A stretch of 64,000 nucleotides of DNA from Roseateles amylovorans (GTDB lineage Bacteria; Pseudomonadota; Gammaproteobacteria; Burkholderiales; Burkholderiaceae_C): contig NZ_CP104562.2 of NCBI RefSeq assembly GCF_025398155.2, forward strand, positions 806,001 through 870,000, given 5' to 3'. The notes beneath the pieces were generated by a model, which saw only the letters and a list, made by a program, of their open reading frames with translations, was not told where the DNA came from and ran no database searches. Shown here in pieces: positions 19,708 through 28,423 of this stretch. The translations under genes were made by a program, and so were the position numbers. Position 1 is the first letter of the stretch, and every line of letters begins with the position of its first letter.

Positions 19708-20598
19708 ATGGGAAAACTAGCGACGCATGCAGCGATCGGACTCTTGTGGCTTTTGCACTGGTTGCCGCTGCGCTGGCTGGCCGCATTGGGCTGGGGATTG
19801 GGTGGGCTGCTCCACCGCGTGGCGGGCTCGCGGCGCCGGGTGGCGCTGCGCAACGTCGAGCTGTGCTTTCCGGACATGGCCGCGCCCGCCCGCGAGGCGC
19901 TGGTTCGGGAGCACTTCGGCTGGCTGGGCCGCAGCCTGCTGGAGCGCGGCCTGTTGTGGTTCGCCTCCGCCGAGCGGCTGCAGCGGCTCATGCGCATCGA
20001 GGGCAACATCAAGCTGTCCGAACAGGTGGACCGCCCGGTGATGTGGCTGATGCCGCACTTCGTGGGCCTGGACTGGATCGGCCCGGCGCTGATGCTCAAC
20101 CAGTCGCGTCCCGGCGCCAGCATCTACCAGCGCCAGAGCAACCCGGTGGTGGACGACCGCCTGCGGCATGCGCGCTCGCGCTTCGGCGTGACCAAGCTGG
20201 TGGACCGGCATGAAGGCGTGCGCAGCGTGCTGCGCCACATCCGGGACGGCTACAGCTTCCTGAATCTGCCGGACATGGACTTCGGTCCCAAGGATTCCGC
20301 CTTCATCCCGTTCTTCGGCGTGCCGGCCAACACCCTGCTGGCACCGGCCAAGATCGCGCAGACGATGAAGATGGTGGTCCAGCCGGTGGTGGTGACCATG
20401 CTGCCCAAGGGCGAGGGCATTCTTGTGCGCGCCCATGACCCGCTGCCAGGCTACCCCAGCGGCGACCTGGAAGCGGACGCGCGCCATTTCCATCAGTGGC
20501 TGGAAGCCCGGATCCTGGAGAACCCCGCGCAGTACTTCTGGGTTCACAAGCGCTTCAAGACCCGACCGCCGGGCGAGCCTTCGCTGTACGCGCGCTGA
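19708..20598 (+). CDS. Lysophospholipid / lipid A acyltransferase (LpxL/HtrB family)
   Basis: 296 residues. It transfers a secondary acyl chain in lipid A synthesis at the inner membrane. An N-terminal hydrophobic segment (IGLLWLLHWLPLRWLAALGW) anchors it. The catalytic H-x4-D motif is in MPHFVGLDWIG, followed by the LNLPDMDFGPKDSAFIPFFG block and the C-terminal YFWVHKRFKTRP typical of the family. It is divergent from metK, an arrangement common in betaproteobacteria. Whether it adds laurate, myristate or another chain cannot be told. Confidence 0.92.
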   Translation: MGKLATHAAIGLLWLLHWLPLRWLAALGWGLGGLLHRVAGSRRRVALRNVELCFPDMAAPAREALVREHFGWLGRSLLERGLLWFASAERLQRLMRIEGNIKLSEQVDRPVMWLMPHFVGLDWIGPALMLNQSRPGASIYQRQSNPVVDDRLRHARSRFGVTKLVDRHEGVRSVLRHIRDGYSFLNLPDMDFGPKDSAFIPFFGVPANTLLAPAKIAQTMKMVVQPVVVTMLPKGEGILVRAHDPLPGYPSGDLEADARHFHQWLEARILENPAQYFWVHKRFKTRPPGEPSLYAR

Positions 20599-20811
20599 GC
20601 GTTGCTGGTCGGGGGCGTTGTCGCCGTCGGGAATGCGGTCGGTCAAGACTGAGCAGGGCGGCGCAAGGCAGGGCAGGGGCGGGTCGGTCCTTGGTGGTCG
20701 GCTTGACCGGATCCCTTTCGATGCCCCGGGCGGTCTTGCCGATGCGCGCCGCCGACGGGTCCTGCTGATTTAGCGGCGCCGTGTCGCAGGCCCGCGGAGA
20801 TAATCCCCGCC

Positions 20812-21678
20812 ATGAAACTGCGCTTCACCAAGATGCAGGGCGCCGGCAACGATTTCGTTGTGCTGGATGCCACGCAACAACCGATGCCGTTGTCGGCCGA
20901 CCAGCTTCGGCGGGTGGCCGACCGTCGCTTTGGCGTGGGCTGCGACCAGATCCTGGTGATCGAGGCCTCGACCACCGCCGGCGTGGACTTCGGTTACCGC
21001 ATCTTCAATGCGGACGGTTCCGAGGTGGAGCATTGCGGCAACGGCGCGCGCTGCTTCGTGCGGTATGTGGTCGACAAGGGCCTGACCGACAAGCACACGG
21101 TGCGGGTGCAGACCGTCAATAAATTGCTGGAGCTGCGCCTGCGTGAGGACGGTCGGGTGACCGTCGACATGGGCGCCCCCGTCTTCGACCTGACGCAGGT
21201 CCCCTTCGATCCGACCGGTTTGGCGCCGCGCCTGGACCACGGCTTCGAGCGCTGGTCGCTCGCGCTGGGCGACGGGCTGACCGCCGAGGTCGCGGTGCTG
21301 TCGATGGGCAACCCGCATGCGGTGCAGCGGGTGGACGACGTCGACCATGCGCCTGTGGCCCTGGTCGGACCGCTGGTGGAAGGCCATGAGCGCTTTGCGC
21401 GGCGGGTCAATGCCGGCTTCCTGCAGATCGTCAGCCGTTCGGAGGTCCGCCTGCGGGTCTATGAACGCGGCAGCGGCGAAACCCTGGCCTGCGGCACCGG
21501 TGCGTGCGCGGCCGTGGTGGCCGGCATCCGGCTGGGCTGGCTGGACGAGGCCGTGGAAGTGCACACCCACGGCGGCGACCTGCGCATCGAATGGGCGGGC
21601 CTGTCTCAGGGCCTCAACGCGTCGGTCTACATGACCGGTCCGGCGCAGACCGTCTTTGAAGGAGAAATCGAACTGTGA
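20812..21678 (+). CDS. dapF: Diaminopimelate epimerase
   Basis: 288 residues; converts LL- to meso-diaminopimelate for lysine and peptidoglycan synthesis. Both active-site cysteines are present, in HCGNGARC and LACGTGACAAVV. The start matches the family (MKLRFTKMQGAGNDFVVLD). Its stop overlaps the next gene by 4 bases (GTGA at 21675-21678), so it leads the dapF-DUF484-xerC operon, an order conserved in many proteobacteria. Confidence 0.97.
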   Translation: MKLRFTKMQGAGNDFVVLDATQQPMPLSADQLRRVADRRFGVGCDQILVIEASTTAGVDFGYRIFNADGSEVEHCGNGARCFVRYVVDKGLTDKHTVRVQTVNKLLELRLREDGRVTVDMGAPVFDLTQVPFDPTGLAPRLDHGFERWSLALGDGLTAEVAVLSMGNPHAVQRVDDVDHAPVALVGPLVEGHERFARRVNAGFLQIVSRSEVRLRVYERGSGETLACGTGACAAVVAGIRLGWLDEAVEVHTHGGDLRIEWAGLSQGLNASVYMTGPAQTVFEGEIEL

Positions 21679-22373
21679 GCGGCATCGAAGGCATCACCGA
21701 ACAGGACATCGCCGACTATCTGGCGAAGGATTCCGGCTTTTTCGAGCGTCACGCCGAATTGCTTGCGAATGTGCGCATCTCCCATCCGCATGGCCAGCGC
21801 GCGGTGTCGCTGCAGGAGCGTCAGGCGGAACTGCTGCGCGACAAGATCAAGGGCCTGGAGCAGAAAATCGTCGAGATGATCCGCAACGGCCAGGAGAACG
21901 TCGCCATCGCCGACCGCCTGCACCGCTGGACGCTCGCGCTGATGCTCACCCGCGACGACCGGCAGTTGCCCGAGGTGCTGCTGCGCGAGCTGCGCCATCA
22001 GTTCCTGATCCCGCAGGCCAACCTGCGGCTGTGGAATGTGAACGCCGGCCAGACGCTGGCCCAGTTCTCGGCCGAGGTCAGCACCGATGTGAAGACCTTT
22101 GTCGGCAGCTTGCATCAGCCCTATTGCGGCATCAATTCCGGATTCGAGGCCGCCCGCTGGCTGGAAGAGGATGTGGCGTCGCTGGCGCTGGTGCCGCTGA
22201 CGGCGGGTTCGCCCTCGCAAGCCTTCGGCCTGCTGGTGCTGGGCTCGCCGGACCCGACCCGCTACACCGCCGAGATGGGCACCGAGTTCCTCTCGCGCGT
22301 CGGTGAGATCGCCAGCGCCGCGCTGTCGCGCCTGCTGAACGCGGATCCGCATGCTGTCGCCCAGCCTGACTGA
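21675..22373 (+). CDS. DUF484 family protein
   Basis: 232 residues starting with GTG inside the dapF stop region. DUF484 is a GAF-like fold family of unknown role found almost always between dapF and xerC. Visible: the N-terminal helix EQDIADYLAKDSGFFERH, the HPHGQRAVSLQERQ coiled-coil-like stretch, and a GAF-like second half with FGLLVLGSPDPTRY. No catalytic residues are evident. It overlaps xerC by 23 bases, so the three proteins are probably made in fixed proportion. Confidence 0.9.
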   Translation: MSGIEGITEQDIADYLAKDSGFFERHAELLANVRISHPHGQRAVSLQERQAELLRDKIKGLEQKIVEMIRNGQENVAIADRLHRWTLALMLTRDDRQLPEVLLRELRHQFLIPQANLRLWNVNAGQTLAQFSAEVSTDVKTFVGSLHQPYCGINSGFEAARWLEEDVASLALVPLTAGSPSQAFGLLVLGSPDPTRYTAEMGTEFLSRVGEIASAALSRLLNADPHAVAQPD

Positions 22374-23280
22374 CGAGCAGCGGCGCTATCTGGATTACCT
22401 GCGTGTGCAGCGCCGCCTGGCGGAGCGCACGCTGACCCTCTATCAGGATGCGCTGCTGCGTCTGGTCCACATGGCCGAGGCCGACGGGTTGGCGCTGCTC
22501 ACCCTCTCCAGCCTGCAGGCCCGTCGCTTCCTGGCCCGGCTGAATGAACAGAAGCTGGCGCCGCGAACGCTGTCGTTGATCCTCTCCGCCTGGCGCGGCT
22601 GGTACCGCTGGCTGGGGCAGCAGGGGCTGGTGGCCTCCAATCCGATCGTGGACGTGCGGGCGCCCAAGCAGGGCAAGCCGCTGCCCAAGGCGCTGGGCGT
22701 CGACGACGCGGTGCGGCTGGCCGACCATCAGCAGGACAATGCCGATCCGGTGGCCGAGGCCCTGGATCGCTGCCTGGTCGAGCTGCTCTACGGGGGCGGC
22801 CTGCGGGTGTCCGAACTGACCGGCCTGGATGTGCGCCATCACCCGCAATCGGCGGGCTGGGTGGAGCTGGATGCGGCGGAAACCCAGGTGCTGGGCAAAG
22901 GCGCCAAGCGCCGCGCCGTGCCTCTGGGCAGCCATGCGCTGGCGGCGCTCCAGCAGTGGCTGGTGCTGCGCCCGCAATGGGCGGCGGCGGATGAGCCGGC
23001 GCTGCTGGTCGGTCCGCGCGGCGCCCGGCTGAGTCCCGACATGATCCGCAAGCGCCTGAAGCAGCGGGCGCTGACGGCGGGCATGCCCACCCATGTGCAT
23101 CCGCACATGCTGCGCCACTCATTCGCATCGCATCTGCTGCAAAGCAGCGGCGACCTGCGCGGCGTCCAGGAACTGCTGGGCCACGCCAACATCACCACGA
23201 CGCAGATCTACACCCGGCTGGACTTCCAGCATCTGGCCAAGGTCTACGACGCCGCGCATCCCCGCGCGAAAAAGAAATAA
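22351..23280 (+). CDS. xerC: Tyrosine recombinase XerC
   Basis: 309 residues; with XerD resolves chromosome dimers at dif. The N-terminal SAM-like core-binding domain covers about 1-100. The catalytic domain has the conserved Arg in GGGLRVSELTGL, Lys in GKGAKRRAV, HxxR as HMLRHSFASHLL, His in LLGHANITTTQIY and the nucleophile Tyr in IYTRLD. The operon context dapF-DUF484-xerC supports XerC rather than a mobile-element integrase. Confidence 0.95.
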   Translation: MLSPSLTDEQRRYLDYLRVQRRLAERTLTLYQDALLRLVHMAEADGLALLTLSSLQARRFLARLNEQKLAPRTLSLILSAWRGWYRWLGQQGLVASNPIVDVRAPKQGKPLPKALGVDDAVRLADHQQDNADPVAEALDRCLVELLYGGGLRVSELTGLDVRHHPQSAGWVELDAAETQVLGKGAKRRAVPLGSHALAALQQWLVLRPQWAAADEPALLVGPRGARLSPDMIRKRLKQRALTAGMPTHVHPHMLRHSFASHLLQSSGDLRGVQELLGHANITTTQIYTRLDFQHLAKVYDAAHPRAKKK

Positions 23281-23302
23281 CGTTCACCCGCGAATCCCAC
23301 CG

Positions 23303-25030
23303 ATGCTTCGTCCGATGTCACGCCCGCTCGCGCCCCAACGATTTCCCTCCCGGCCGCTGTTGCTGTGCTCCGCCCTGATGGCCGCCGGCGCCCAGGCGCA
23401 GGTGCAGGCACCGTCGCCGGCTTCGGCCGCACCGGCCGCCGCCAGTGCGCCGGCATCAACGTCATCGTCGACATCGACATCGACATCGACATCGACATCG
23501 ACATCAGCCACGTCGATGTCCGCCTCACTGCCGCGCACCGGTCTGTCCGGCGACGACAAGCCTCGGCTGGTCACCGCCACCGACAGCCGCCCCGCTGCGT
23601 TCGAGATGAACTGGACGCCGCTGAAGATGCCCACCGGCGAAACCACCGCCCTCCTGGGCCTGAACTACATGGTGGCGGTCAATGAAGACTGGGGCCTGGG
23701 CCCCGCCTTCTATGGCGCCGCGAAGGGCAATTACGGCGGTCTGTTCACGGCGGGCTTCACCGCCCAGCGCCGCTGGCGCCTGGGCGGCGACTGGCACGCC
23801 GCAGCCGGCCTGTATGCCGGTGCGGGCGGCGGCGTGAGCTCGGACAGGGTGCGTGCGGGTGGGGGCCTGATGCTGCGCCCCGAGGTGTCGCTGCGCGGCG
23901 AGTTCGGCAACTGGTATGCGGGCGTGGGGGTGGCCCAGGTGCGCTTCCCCAGCGGCAACATCAAGGACACCGGCTGGACGGTGATGGTGGGCCGCATGGA
24001 CCGTTTCCTGAGTTTCTCCCCCGCCGATGCGGGCCTGGACGGACGCGCGGGCGACCGCACCGGCATGGGTTTTGATGAGATCGCGCTGAGCGCGGGCGTC
24101 GAGAAACCGCGTAGCGGCAGCCGCACCCGGGATGGGCGTGAGCTCACCGGCCGCAAGGGCAAGGCGGGCGCCGATCTGCGCCAGTACTTCGGCAACGGTG
24201 CCTCCTGGTGGGGGCTGGAAGCCTCGGGGGCGGCCTCGGGCGGCGCCGACGGCTACATGGAGATCCTGGCCAATGCCGGTCAGGACTGGGGTGTCTTCAG
24301 CGAGCGCTTGCGCGTGGGCGGGCAGTTGTCCGTCGGCCTGGGCGGCGGCGGAAACCTGGACACCGGCGGCGGCTGGTTGGTGCGCGCCGGTCCGACGCTG
24401 CGCTGGATCACGCCCTGGGGCCCGACGCTGCGTCTGGATGCCGGCTACATGCGCGCGCCCTGGGGGCATTACGACGCGCTGCAGGTCCGCGCCTCGCTGG
24501 CGCTGCCGCTGGAGAAGACCTCCCGGGTGCTCAACAGCCCGCCGCTGGAATCCGGCACGGTGCGCAATCAGTCCTGGTATCTCAGCATGCCGCGCTTCAA
24601 GGAATTCAAGTTCAAGGACGGCAGCCGCGACGCGGTCACCGGCCTGGGCATCGGCATGACGCGTGACTTCGGCGGTCCCTGGTACGGCGCGGCGCAGGCC
24701 GGCAGCGCGGCCTTCGGCAAGGCGGGCGCGTTCTCCTACGGCATGTTCGGTCTTGGCGCGCAGACGCCGCGCCTGGCCGGCGGCTTCCGCTTCGGTGCCG
24801 AGGGCATGGTCGGTGCGGCGGGCGGCGGCGGCGTGTCGGTGGGCGGCGGCGCGGTCACCCAAGGCGAGGTCTGGGGCCAGTGGGAAGGCCGCTCGGCGCG
24901 TGATCGGCTGCGGGTGAAGGTCGGCATCGGCCAGTGGAAGGCGCTGGGCGGGGACAAGCACAGCACGCCGATGGTCAGCCTCAACATCGGTTGGGCGTTC
25001 GGCACCTTGGGACCGGCTGCCAAGCGCTGA
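23303..25030 (+). CDS. Large outer-membrane/secreted beta-rich protein with a Ser-Thr repeat linker
   Basis: About 575 residues, not recognised as a named family. A signal peptide (LLLCSALMAAGAQAQ) is followed by a low-complexity Pro/Ala/Ser stretch and an (Ser-Thr)n linker encoded by a hexanucleotide repeat at 23468-23503. The rest is glycine- and aromatic-rich with alternating hydrophobic strands (for example LLGLNYMVAVNEDWGLGPAFYG, cut short here), as in outer-membrane barrels, and ends WAFGTLGPAAKR. Alternative starts: ATG 23303 or 23315. It follows xerC by 22 bases but is unlikely to be functionally tied to it. A porin or surface autotransporter-like barrel is possible. Confidence 0.65.
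   Translation: MLRPMSRPLAPQRFPSRPLLLCSALMAAGAQAQVQAPSPASAAPAAASAPASTSSSTSTSTSTSTSTSATSMSASLPRTGLSGDDKPRLVTATDSRPAAFEMNWTPLKMPTGETTALLGLNYMVAVNEDWGLGPAFYGAAKGNYGGLFTAGFTAQRRWRLGGDWHAAAGLYAGAGGGVSSDRVRAGGGLMLRPEVSLRGEFGNWYAGVGVAQVRFPSGNIKDTGWTVMVGRMDRFLSFSPADAGLDGRAGDRTGMGFDEIALSAGVEKPRSGSRTRDGRELTGRKGKAGADLRQYFGNGASWWGLEASGAASGGADGYMEILANAGQDWGVFSERLRVGGQLSVGLGGGGNLDTGGGWLVRAGPTLRWITPWGPTLRLDAGYMRAPWGHYDALQVRASLALPLEKTSRVLNSPPLESGTVRNQSWYLSMPRFKEFKFKDGSRDAVTGLGIGMTRDFGGPWYGAAQAGSAAFGKAGAFSYGMFGLGAQTPRLAGGFRFGAEGMVGAAGGGGVSVGGGAVTQGEVWGQWEGRSARDRLRVKVGIGQWKALGGDKHSTPMVSLNIGWAFGTLGPAAKR
23468..23503 (+). repeat. Hexanucleotide microsatellite (TCGACA)x6 inside a gene
   Basis: Six perfect head-to-tail TCGACA units encode alternating Ser-Thr just after the signal peptide. 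Length changes would be in frame and only alter linker length. Confidence 0.9.
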
Positions 25031-25052
25031 GTTTCCGCGAGCGGATTGCCTT

Positions 25053-25101
25053 TTATCGGTCGGACCGATAAATTATCGGAAAGCCGATAATTGACCGATA
25101 A
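25053..25101. promoter_or_regulatory. Cluster of five TTATCGG half-sites
   Basis: TTATCGG at 25053 and 25073, and CCGATAA at 25065, 25084 and 25095, form two inverted pairs (5- and 4-base spacers) plus one extra half-site. The cluster ends three bases before the ATG of the ATPase gene, so it covers the promoter or the ribosome-binding region. No Shine-Dalgarno is visible. Confidence 0.8.
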
Positions 25102-25104
25102 AAG

Positions 25105-26289
25105 ATGATTGCCTTCCCGAGAACCGAACTGGCGCAACAGGTGGCGGCAGCGCTGCAAGGCCAGGCGCTGCTCGGTGATGCCCACAACGGCCTGTTCCTG
25201 GCCGCACCGCGTCGCACCGGCAAATCCACCTTCCTGCAAAGCGACCTGAAGCCGCTGCTGGAAGTCTGCGGCGTGGCCGTGGTCTATGTGGACCTGTGGG
25301 CGGACCCGCACCGCGACCCCGGCGCCCTGATCGCCGACGCCATCGGCCGCGCACTGGAGCCTCAACTGGGCCTGGTGGCGCGCGCGGCGAAGAAAGCGGG
25401 TGTGGACAAGGTCAGCCTGGCCGGCTGGCTGCAGGTGGACACCACCCGCATCGGCAAACTGGACGGGCTCACGCTGGTGGACGCCCTGCGCGCCCTGCAT
25501 GAGACCTCCGGCAAGCCGATCGCGCTCATCATCGACGAAGCCCAGCATGCCTTGACCAGCGAAGACGGCGAGGCCGCCATGACCTCGCTGAAGTCGGCCC
25601 GCGACCAACTGAACCGCCCGGGCGAGGTGCGGCTGATGCTGGTGATGTCCGGGTCGGACCGGGACAAGCTGATCCGGCTGGTCAACTCCAATGCCGCGCC
25701 GTTCTTCGGCTCCCAGGTGCAGCGCATGCCGCCGCTGGGGCCGGATTTCATTGCGCATGTGGCGTCGCTGATCGAATCGCAGCGGCCGTCGCTCATTCCG
25801 GTGGACCAGGCCGCGCTGCATCAGGCGTTTGAGGCCTTCGGGCACCGGCCGCAGTTCTTCATGGCCGCGTTGGGGCAGGTCTTGAGCCCGCTGGCGAATC
25901 TCTCCGGTCGTTTCGAGCCGGCCCTGCTGCAGGCCGCATCCGATCGGCAGCGTGATGACGAGGCCCAGATGGAGGCCGACTTCCTCGGCCTCAAGCCGGT
26001 GGAGCAGGTCGTGCTGTGGCGCATGCTGGACCAGGGCCCGCGCTTCCGTCCCTACGACGCGGAGGCGCTGCGCTTCTACGGCGACCTGCTGGCGCAGCCG
26101 ATGACGGTGCCCACGGTGCAGCGCGCGCTCGAATCCCTGCGGCAGCGCATGCCGGCGTTGGTGTGGAAATCGGCCCGCGGCGAGTATGCGGTGGAGGATG
26201 CGTCGATGCACCGCTGGTTCCAGGCCCGACGCGCAGCGGGCACTTGGCCGCCGGTGCCGCAAGAGGTGCTGGCGATGCAGACCGCCTGA
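25105..26289 (+). CDS. AAA/STAND-type ATPase with a C-terminal winged-helix-like region
   Basis: 394 residues. Walker A is APRRTGKST near residue 35 and Walker B is IALIIDEAQH near residue 150, followed by an LMLVMSGSDRDKL sensor-like strand. This matches the archaeal-type/MCM-like ATPase group of unknown function. The C-terminal 120 residues (PVEQVVLWRMLDQG then TVPTVQRALESLRQRMP) look like a winged helix and could bind DNA. No partner gene: upstream is the outer-membrane-type gene, downstream rlmI. The TTATCGG cluster at its start suggests tight, possibly self-exerted, control. No specific function can be assigned. Confidence 0.75.
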   Translation: MIAFPRTELAQQVAAALQGQALLGDAHNGLFLAAPRRTGKSTFLQSDLKPLLEVCGVAVVYVDLWADPHRDPGALIADAIGRALEPQLGLVARAAKKAGVDKVSLAGWLQVDTTRIGKLDGLTLVDALRALHETSGKPIALIIDEAQHALTSEDGEAAMTSLKSARDQLNRPGEVRLMLVMSGSDRDKLIRLVNSNAAPFFGSQVQRMPPLGPDFIAHVASLIESQRPSLIPVDQAALHQAFEAFGHRPQFFMAALGQVLSPLANLSGRFEPALLQAASDRQRDDEAQMEADFLGLKPVEQVVLWRMLDQGPRFRPYDAEALRFYGDLLAQPMTVPTVQRALESLRQRMPALVWKSARGEYAVEDASMHRWFQARRAAGTWPPVPQEVLAMQTA

Positions 26290-26318
26290 GTGCGGCGGCA
26301 TCGGGGAGAATCGCCCCC

Positions 26319-27500
26319 ATGAAAGTGATTCGAATCCGCGCGGGCAAGGACCGCTCGCTGCTGCGCCGCCACCCCTGGGTGTTCCAAGGCTCGATCGAGA
26401 AGGGCAAGGCCGACCCGGGCGAGACCGTGCGGGTCGAGTCCGCCGAGGGCCAGTTCCTCTGCTGGGCCTCGTTCAGCCCCAGCTCGCTGATCCGGGTGCG
26501 TGCCTGGAGCTTCGATGAGCATGAGCGCATCGACGCCGCCTTCTTCCAACGCAAGATCGAAGCCGCGGTGGCGCTGCGCGCCCGCATGCCCATCGCCTCC
26601 GACGCGATGCGGCTGATCCACGGCGAAGCCGACGGCCTGCCCGGCCTGATCGTCGACCGCTACGGCGACACCCTGTGCGCCCAGTTCCTGGCTTCCGGCG
26701 TCGAGCGCTGGAAGCAGGAGATTGCTGACCTGCTGCTCGCCACCACCGGCCTGAGCCGGCTGTATGAGCGCTCCGATGCCAGCGTGCGCACGCTCGAAGG
26801 CATGGAGCCCGCCACCGGCTGGCTGCGCGGCGAGGGCGACACCGCCATCGTCATCAGCGAACACGAATGGAAGCTCAGCCTGGATGTGGCTGAGGGCCAC
26901 AAGACCGGCTACTACCTGGACCAACGCGACAACCGCAAGAAGTTCGCTGACCTGGTCCGCCACTACGGCTGCCAATCGGTCCTGAACTGCTACAGCTACA
27001 CCGGCGGCTTCTCGGTCGCGGCACTGGCGGGCGGTGCCACCGAGGTCATCAGCGTGGACTCGTCCGCCCCTGCGCTGGCACGGGCCACGGCGCACGTCGA
27101 GCTCAACGGCTTCGAGCCGAGCCGCCACACCGCGCTGGACGCTGACGTCAACCACACCCTGCGGGAGATGATCAAGCAAGGCCGGCGCTTTGACGCCATC
27201 GTGCTGGACCCGCCCAAGTTCGCGCCCACCGCCTCGCATGCGGAGCGCGCGGCCCGTGCGTACAAGGACATCAATCGCCTGGGCCTGAAGCTGCTCAATC
27301 CGGGCGGCCTGCTGTTCACCTTCTCCTGCTCGGGCGGCATTGGCCCGGAGCTGTTCCACAAGATCGTGGCGGGCGCCGGCATGGACGCGGCGGTGGATGG
27401 CTTCATCATGGACCGTGTGGGCGCCGCGCCGGACCATCCGCAGACCATCTACTTCCCCGAGGGTGAATACCTCAAGGGCTTGCTGATCCTGACGCGTTGA
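26319..27500 (+). CDS. rlmI: 23S rRNA (cytosine-5)-methyltransferase RlmI-like
   Basis: 393 residues. An N-terminal PUA RNA-binding domain (RIRAGKDRSLLRRHPWVFQG) is followed by a RlmI/RlmK-type linker and a Rossmann methyltransferase (VLNCYSYTGGFSVAAL as SAM motif I, VLDPPKF as the catalytic DPPKF motif, LLFTFSCSGG). RlmI makes m5C in 23S rRNA; the exact base here is inferred from the family. The start at 26319 has GGGGAG 7 bases upstream. It ends in a convergent intergenic space with a long hairpin. Confidence 0.9.
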   Translation: MKVIRIRAGKDRSLLRRHPWVFQGSIEKGKADPGETVRVESAEGQFLCWASFSPSSLIRVRAWSFDEHERIDAAFFQRKIEAAVALRARMPIASDAMRLIHGEADGLPGLIVDRYGDTLCAQFLASGVERWKQEIADLLLATTGLSRLYERSDASVRTLEGMEPATGWLRGEGDTAIVISEHEWKLSLDVAEGHKTGYYLDQRDNRKKFADLVRHYGCQSVLNCYSYTGGFSVAALAGGATEVISVDSSAPALARATAHVELNGFEPSRHTALDADVNHTLREMIKQGRRFDAIVLDPPKFAPTASHAERAARAYKDINRLGLKLLNPGGLLFTFSCSGGIGPELFHKIVAGAGMDAAVDGFIMDRVGAAPDHPQTIYFPEGEYLKGLLILTR

Positions 27501-27692
27501 TCGGACGACGCCATCGAGCGACCGCGTGACTGCGCCATCGCTGGGCCGCTCGATGACTCGATGGCTCATAACTCGACGGCGCAGCTAGTCCCTATCGCAT
27601 GGGTCGCCGCATAACGCGAGTCCCTACGTCGTCGGTACCCCGAGCACGCGCGGCTCGTGTGAGGACGATAGCCCGATGACCTCGGTGATTCG

Positions 27693-27767
27693 GGACCGAA
27701 GGAGCCGGCGGCCTGCGGAGCGAATGCGGAGCGCCTGAGCGGAGCGGGCCGCCGGCTTCTTCGGTCC
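27693..27767. repeat. Long hairpin with three internal GCGGAGCG repeats between convergent genes
   Basis: GGACCGAAGGAGCCGGCGGC pairs with GCCGCCGGCTTCTTCGGTCC (one mismatch over 20 bases). The loop holds three direct copies of GCGGAGCG. It lies between the ends of rlmI and the lrp-like gene, where it can terminate both. It shares the CCGAAG/CTTCGG arm and GGAGCG loop theme with the palindrome at 8771-8880. Confidence 0.75.
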
Positions 27768-27786
27768 ACGCGCCGTTTCCAACAAG

Positions 27787-28284
27787 TTAGCGCAAGACCC
27801 GCCCCCCTGCCACCCCGACCGCCACCCGCGGATCAAACTTTGCGCGTTTCACGCTGAAGAAAGTTTTCACATTCCGCACGTTGGCGTGTTGGGTGAACAG
27901 GCGTTGGACGAGCGCGTGATACGCCGGCATATCGGACACTTGCAGCACGAGGATGAAATCGGGGCCGGGTGCCACGCGCCAGCATTGCTGGATTTCCGGC
28001 GCGGCGACGACGAGGGTTTCGAACGCATCCAGGTGTTCGGCGCCTTGTCGGTCGAGGGTGATTTCCACCAGGGCGGAGAGTCCGACGCCGACCTTTTCTG
28101 GCGAGACGATGGCCATCTGTTTCTCGATCACGCCGGTTTCCACCAGCCGCCGGACGCGACGCAGACAGGTGGCTGGGGAGACATGGGCCAGGTCGGCCAG
28201 CGCTTGATTGGACAGGGAGGCGTCTTCCTGCAGAAGATCGAGCAGCCGCAGATCCAGCGCATCCAGGGTGATGAAAAATTCCAT
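27787..28284 (-). CDS. Lrp/AsnC-family transcriptional regulator
   Basis: 165 residues: N-terminal winged helix (LDALDLRLLDLLQEDASLSN, then the recognition region HVSPATCLRRVRRL) and a C-terminal RAM ligand-binding domain (IVSPEKVGVGLSALVEITLD, then PGPDFILVLQVSD). Members bind amino acids and control their metabolism. The ATG at 28284 is preferred; an upstream TTG at 28314 would add 10 Phe-rich residues. Divergent from glmS with 139 bases between starts, but Lrp proteins more often act elsewhere, so control of glmS is only a possibility. Confidence 0.9.
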   Translation of the reverse strand: MEFFITLDALDLRLLDLLQEDASLSNQALADLAHVSPATCLRRVRRLVETGVIEKQMAIVSPEKVGVGLSALVEITLDRQGAEHLDAFETLVVAAPEIQQCWRVAPGPDFILVLQVSDMPAYHALVQRLFTQHANVRNVKTFFSVKRAKFDPRVAVGVAGGRVLR

Positions 28285-28423
28285 AAACGGCTTGAAAATG
28301 AAGAATTCGTTCAATCGTGAGATTGGATGATTGATTCTTTCACCAGACGGCCGATCTTGAAAGCCTCTTCGGCACCGACCTGCCTAGCATTCCGCCATTC
28401 GCAATCGGTTTCAGGAGACTCTC

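Noticed and set aside
23468..23503. Phase-variable frameshift repeat
   Set aside because: The unit is six bases, so copy-number change cannot shift the frame; only linker length would vary.
28315..28423. glmS ribozyme upstream of glmS
   Set aside because: The leader is about 100 bases with no ribozyme-like core, and the ribozyme is a Gram-positive feature.
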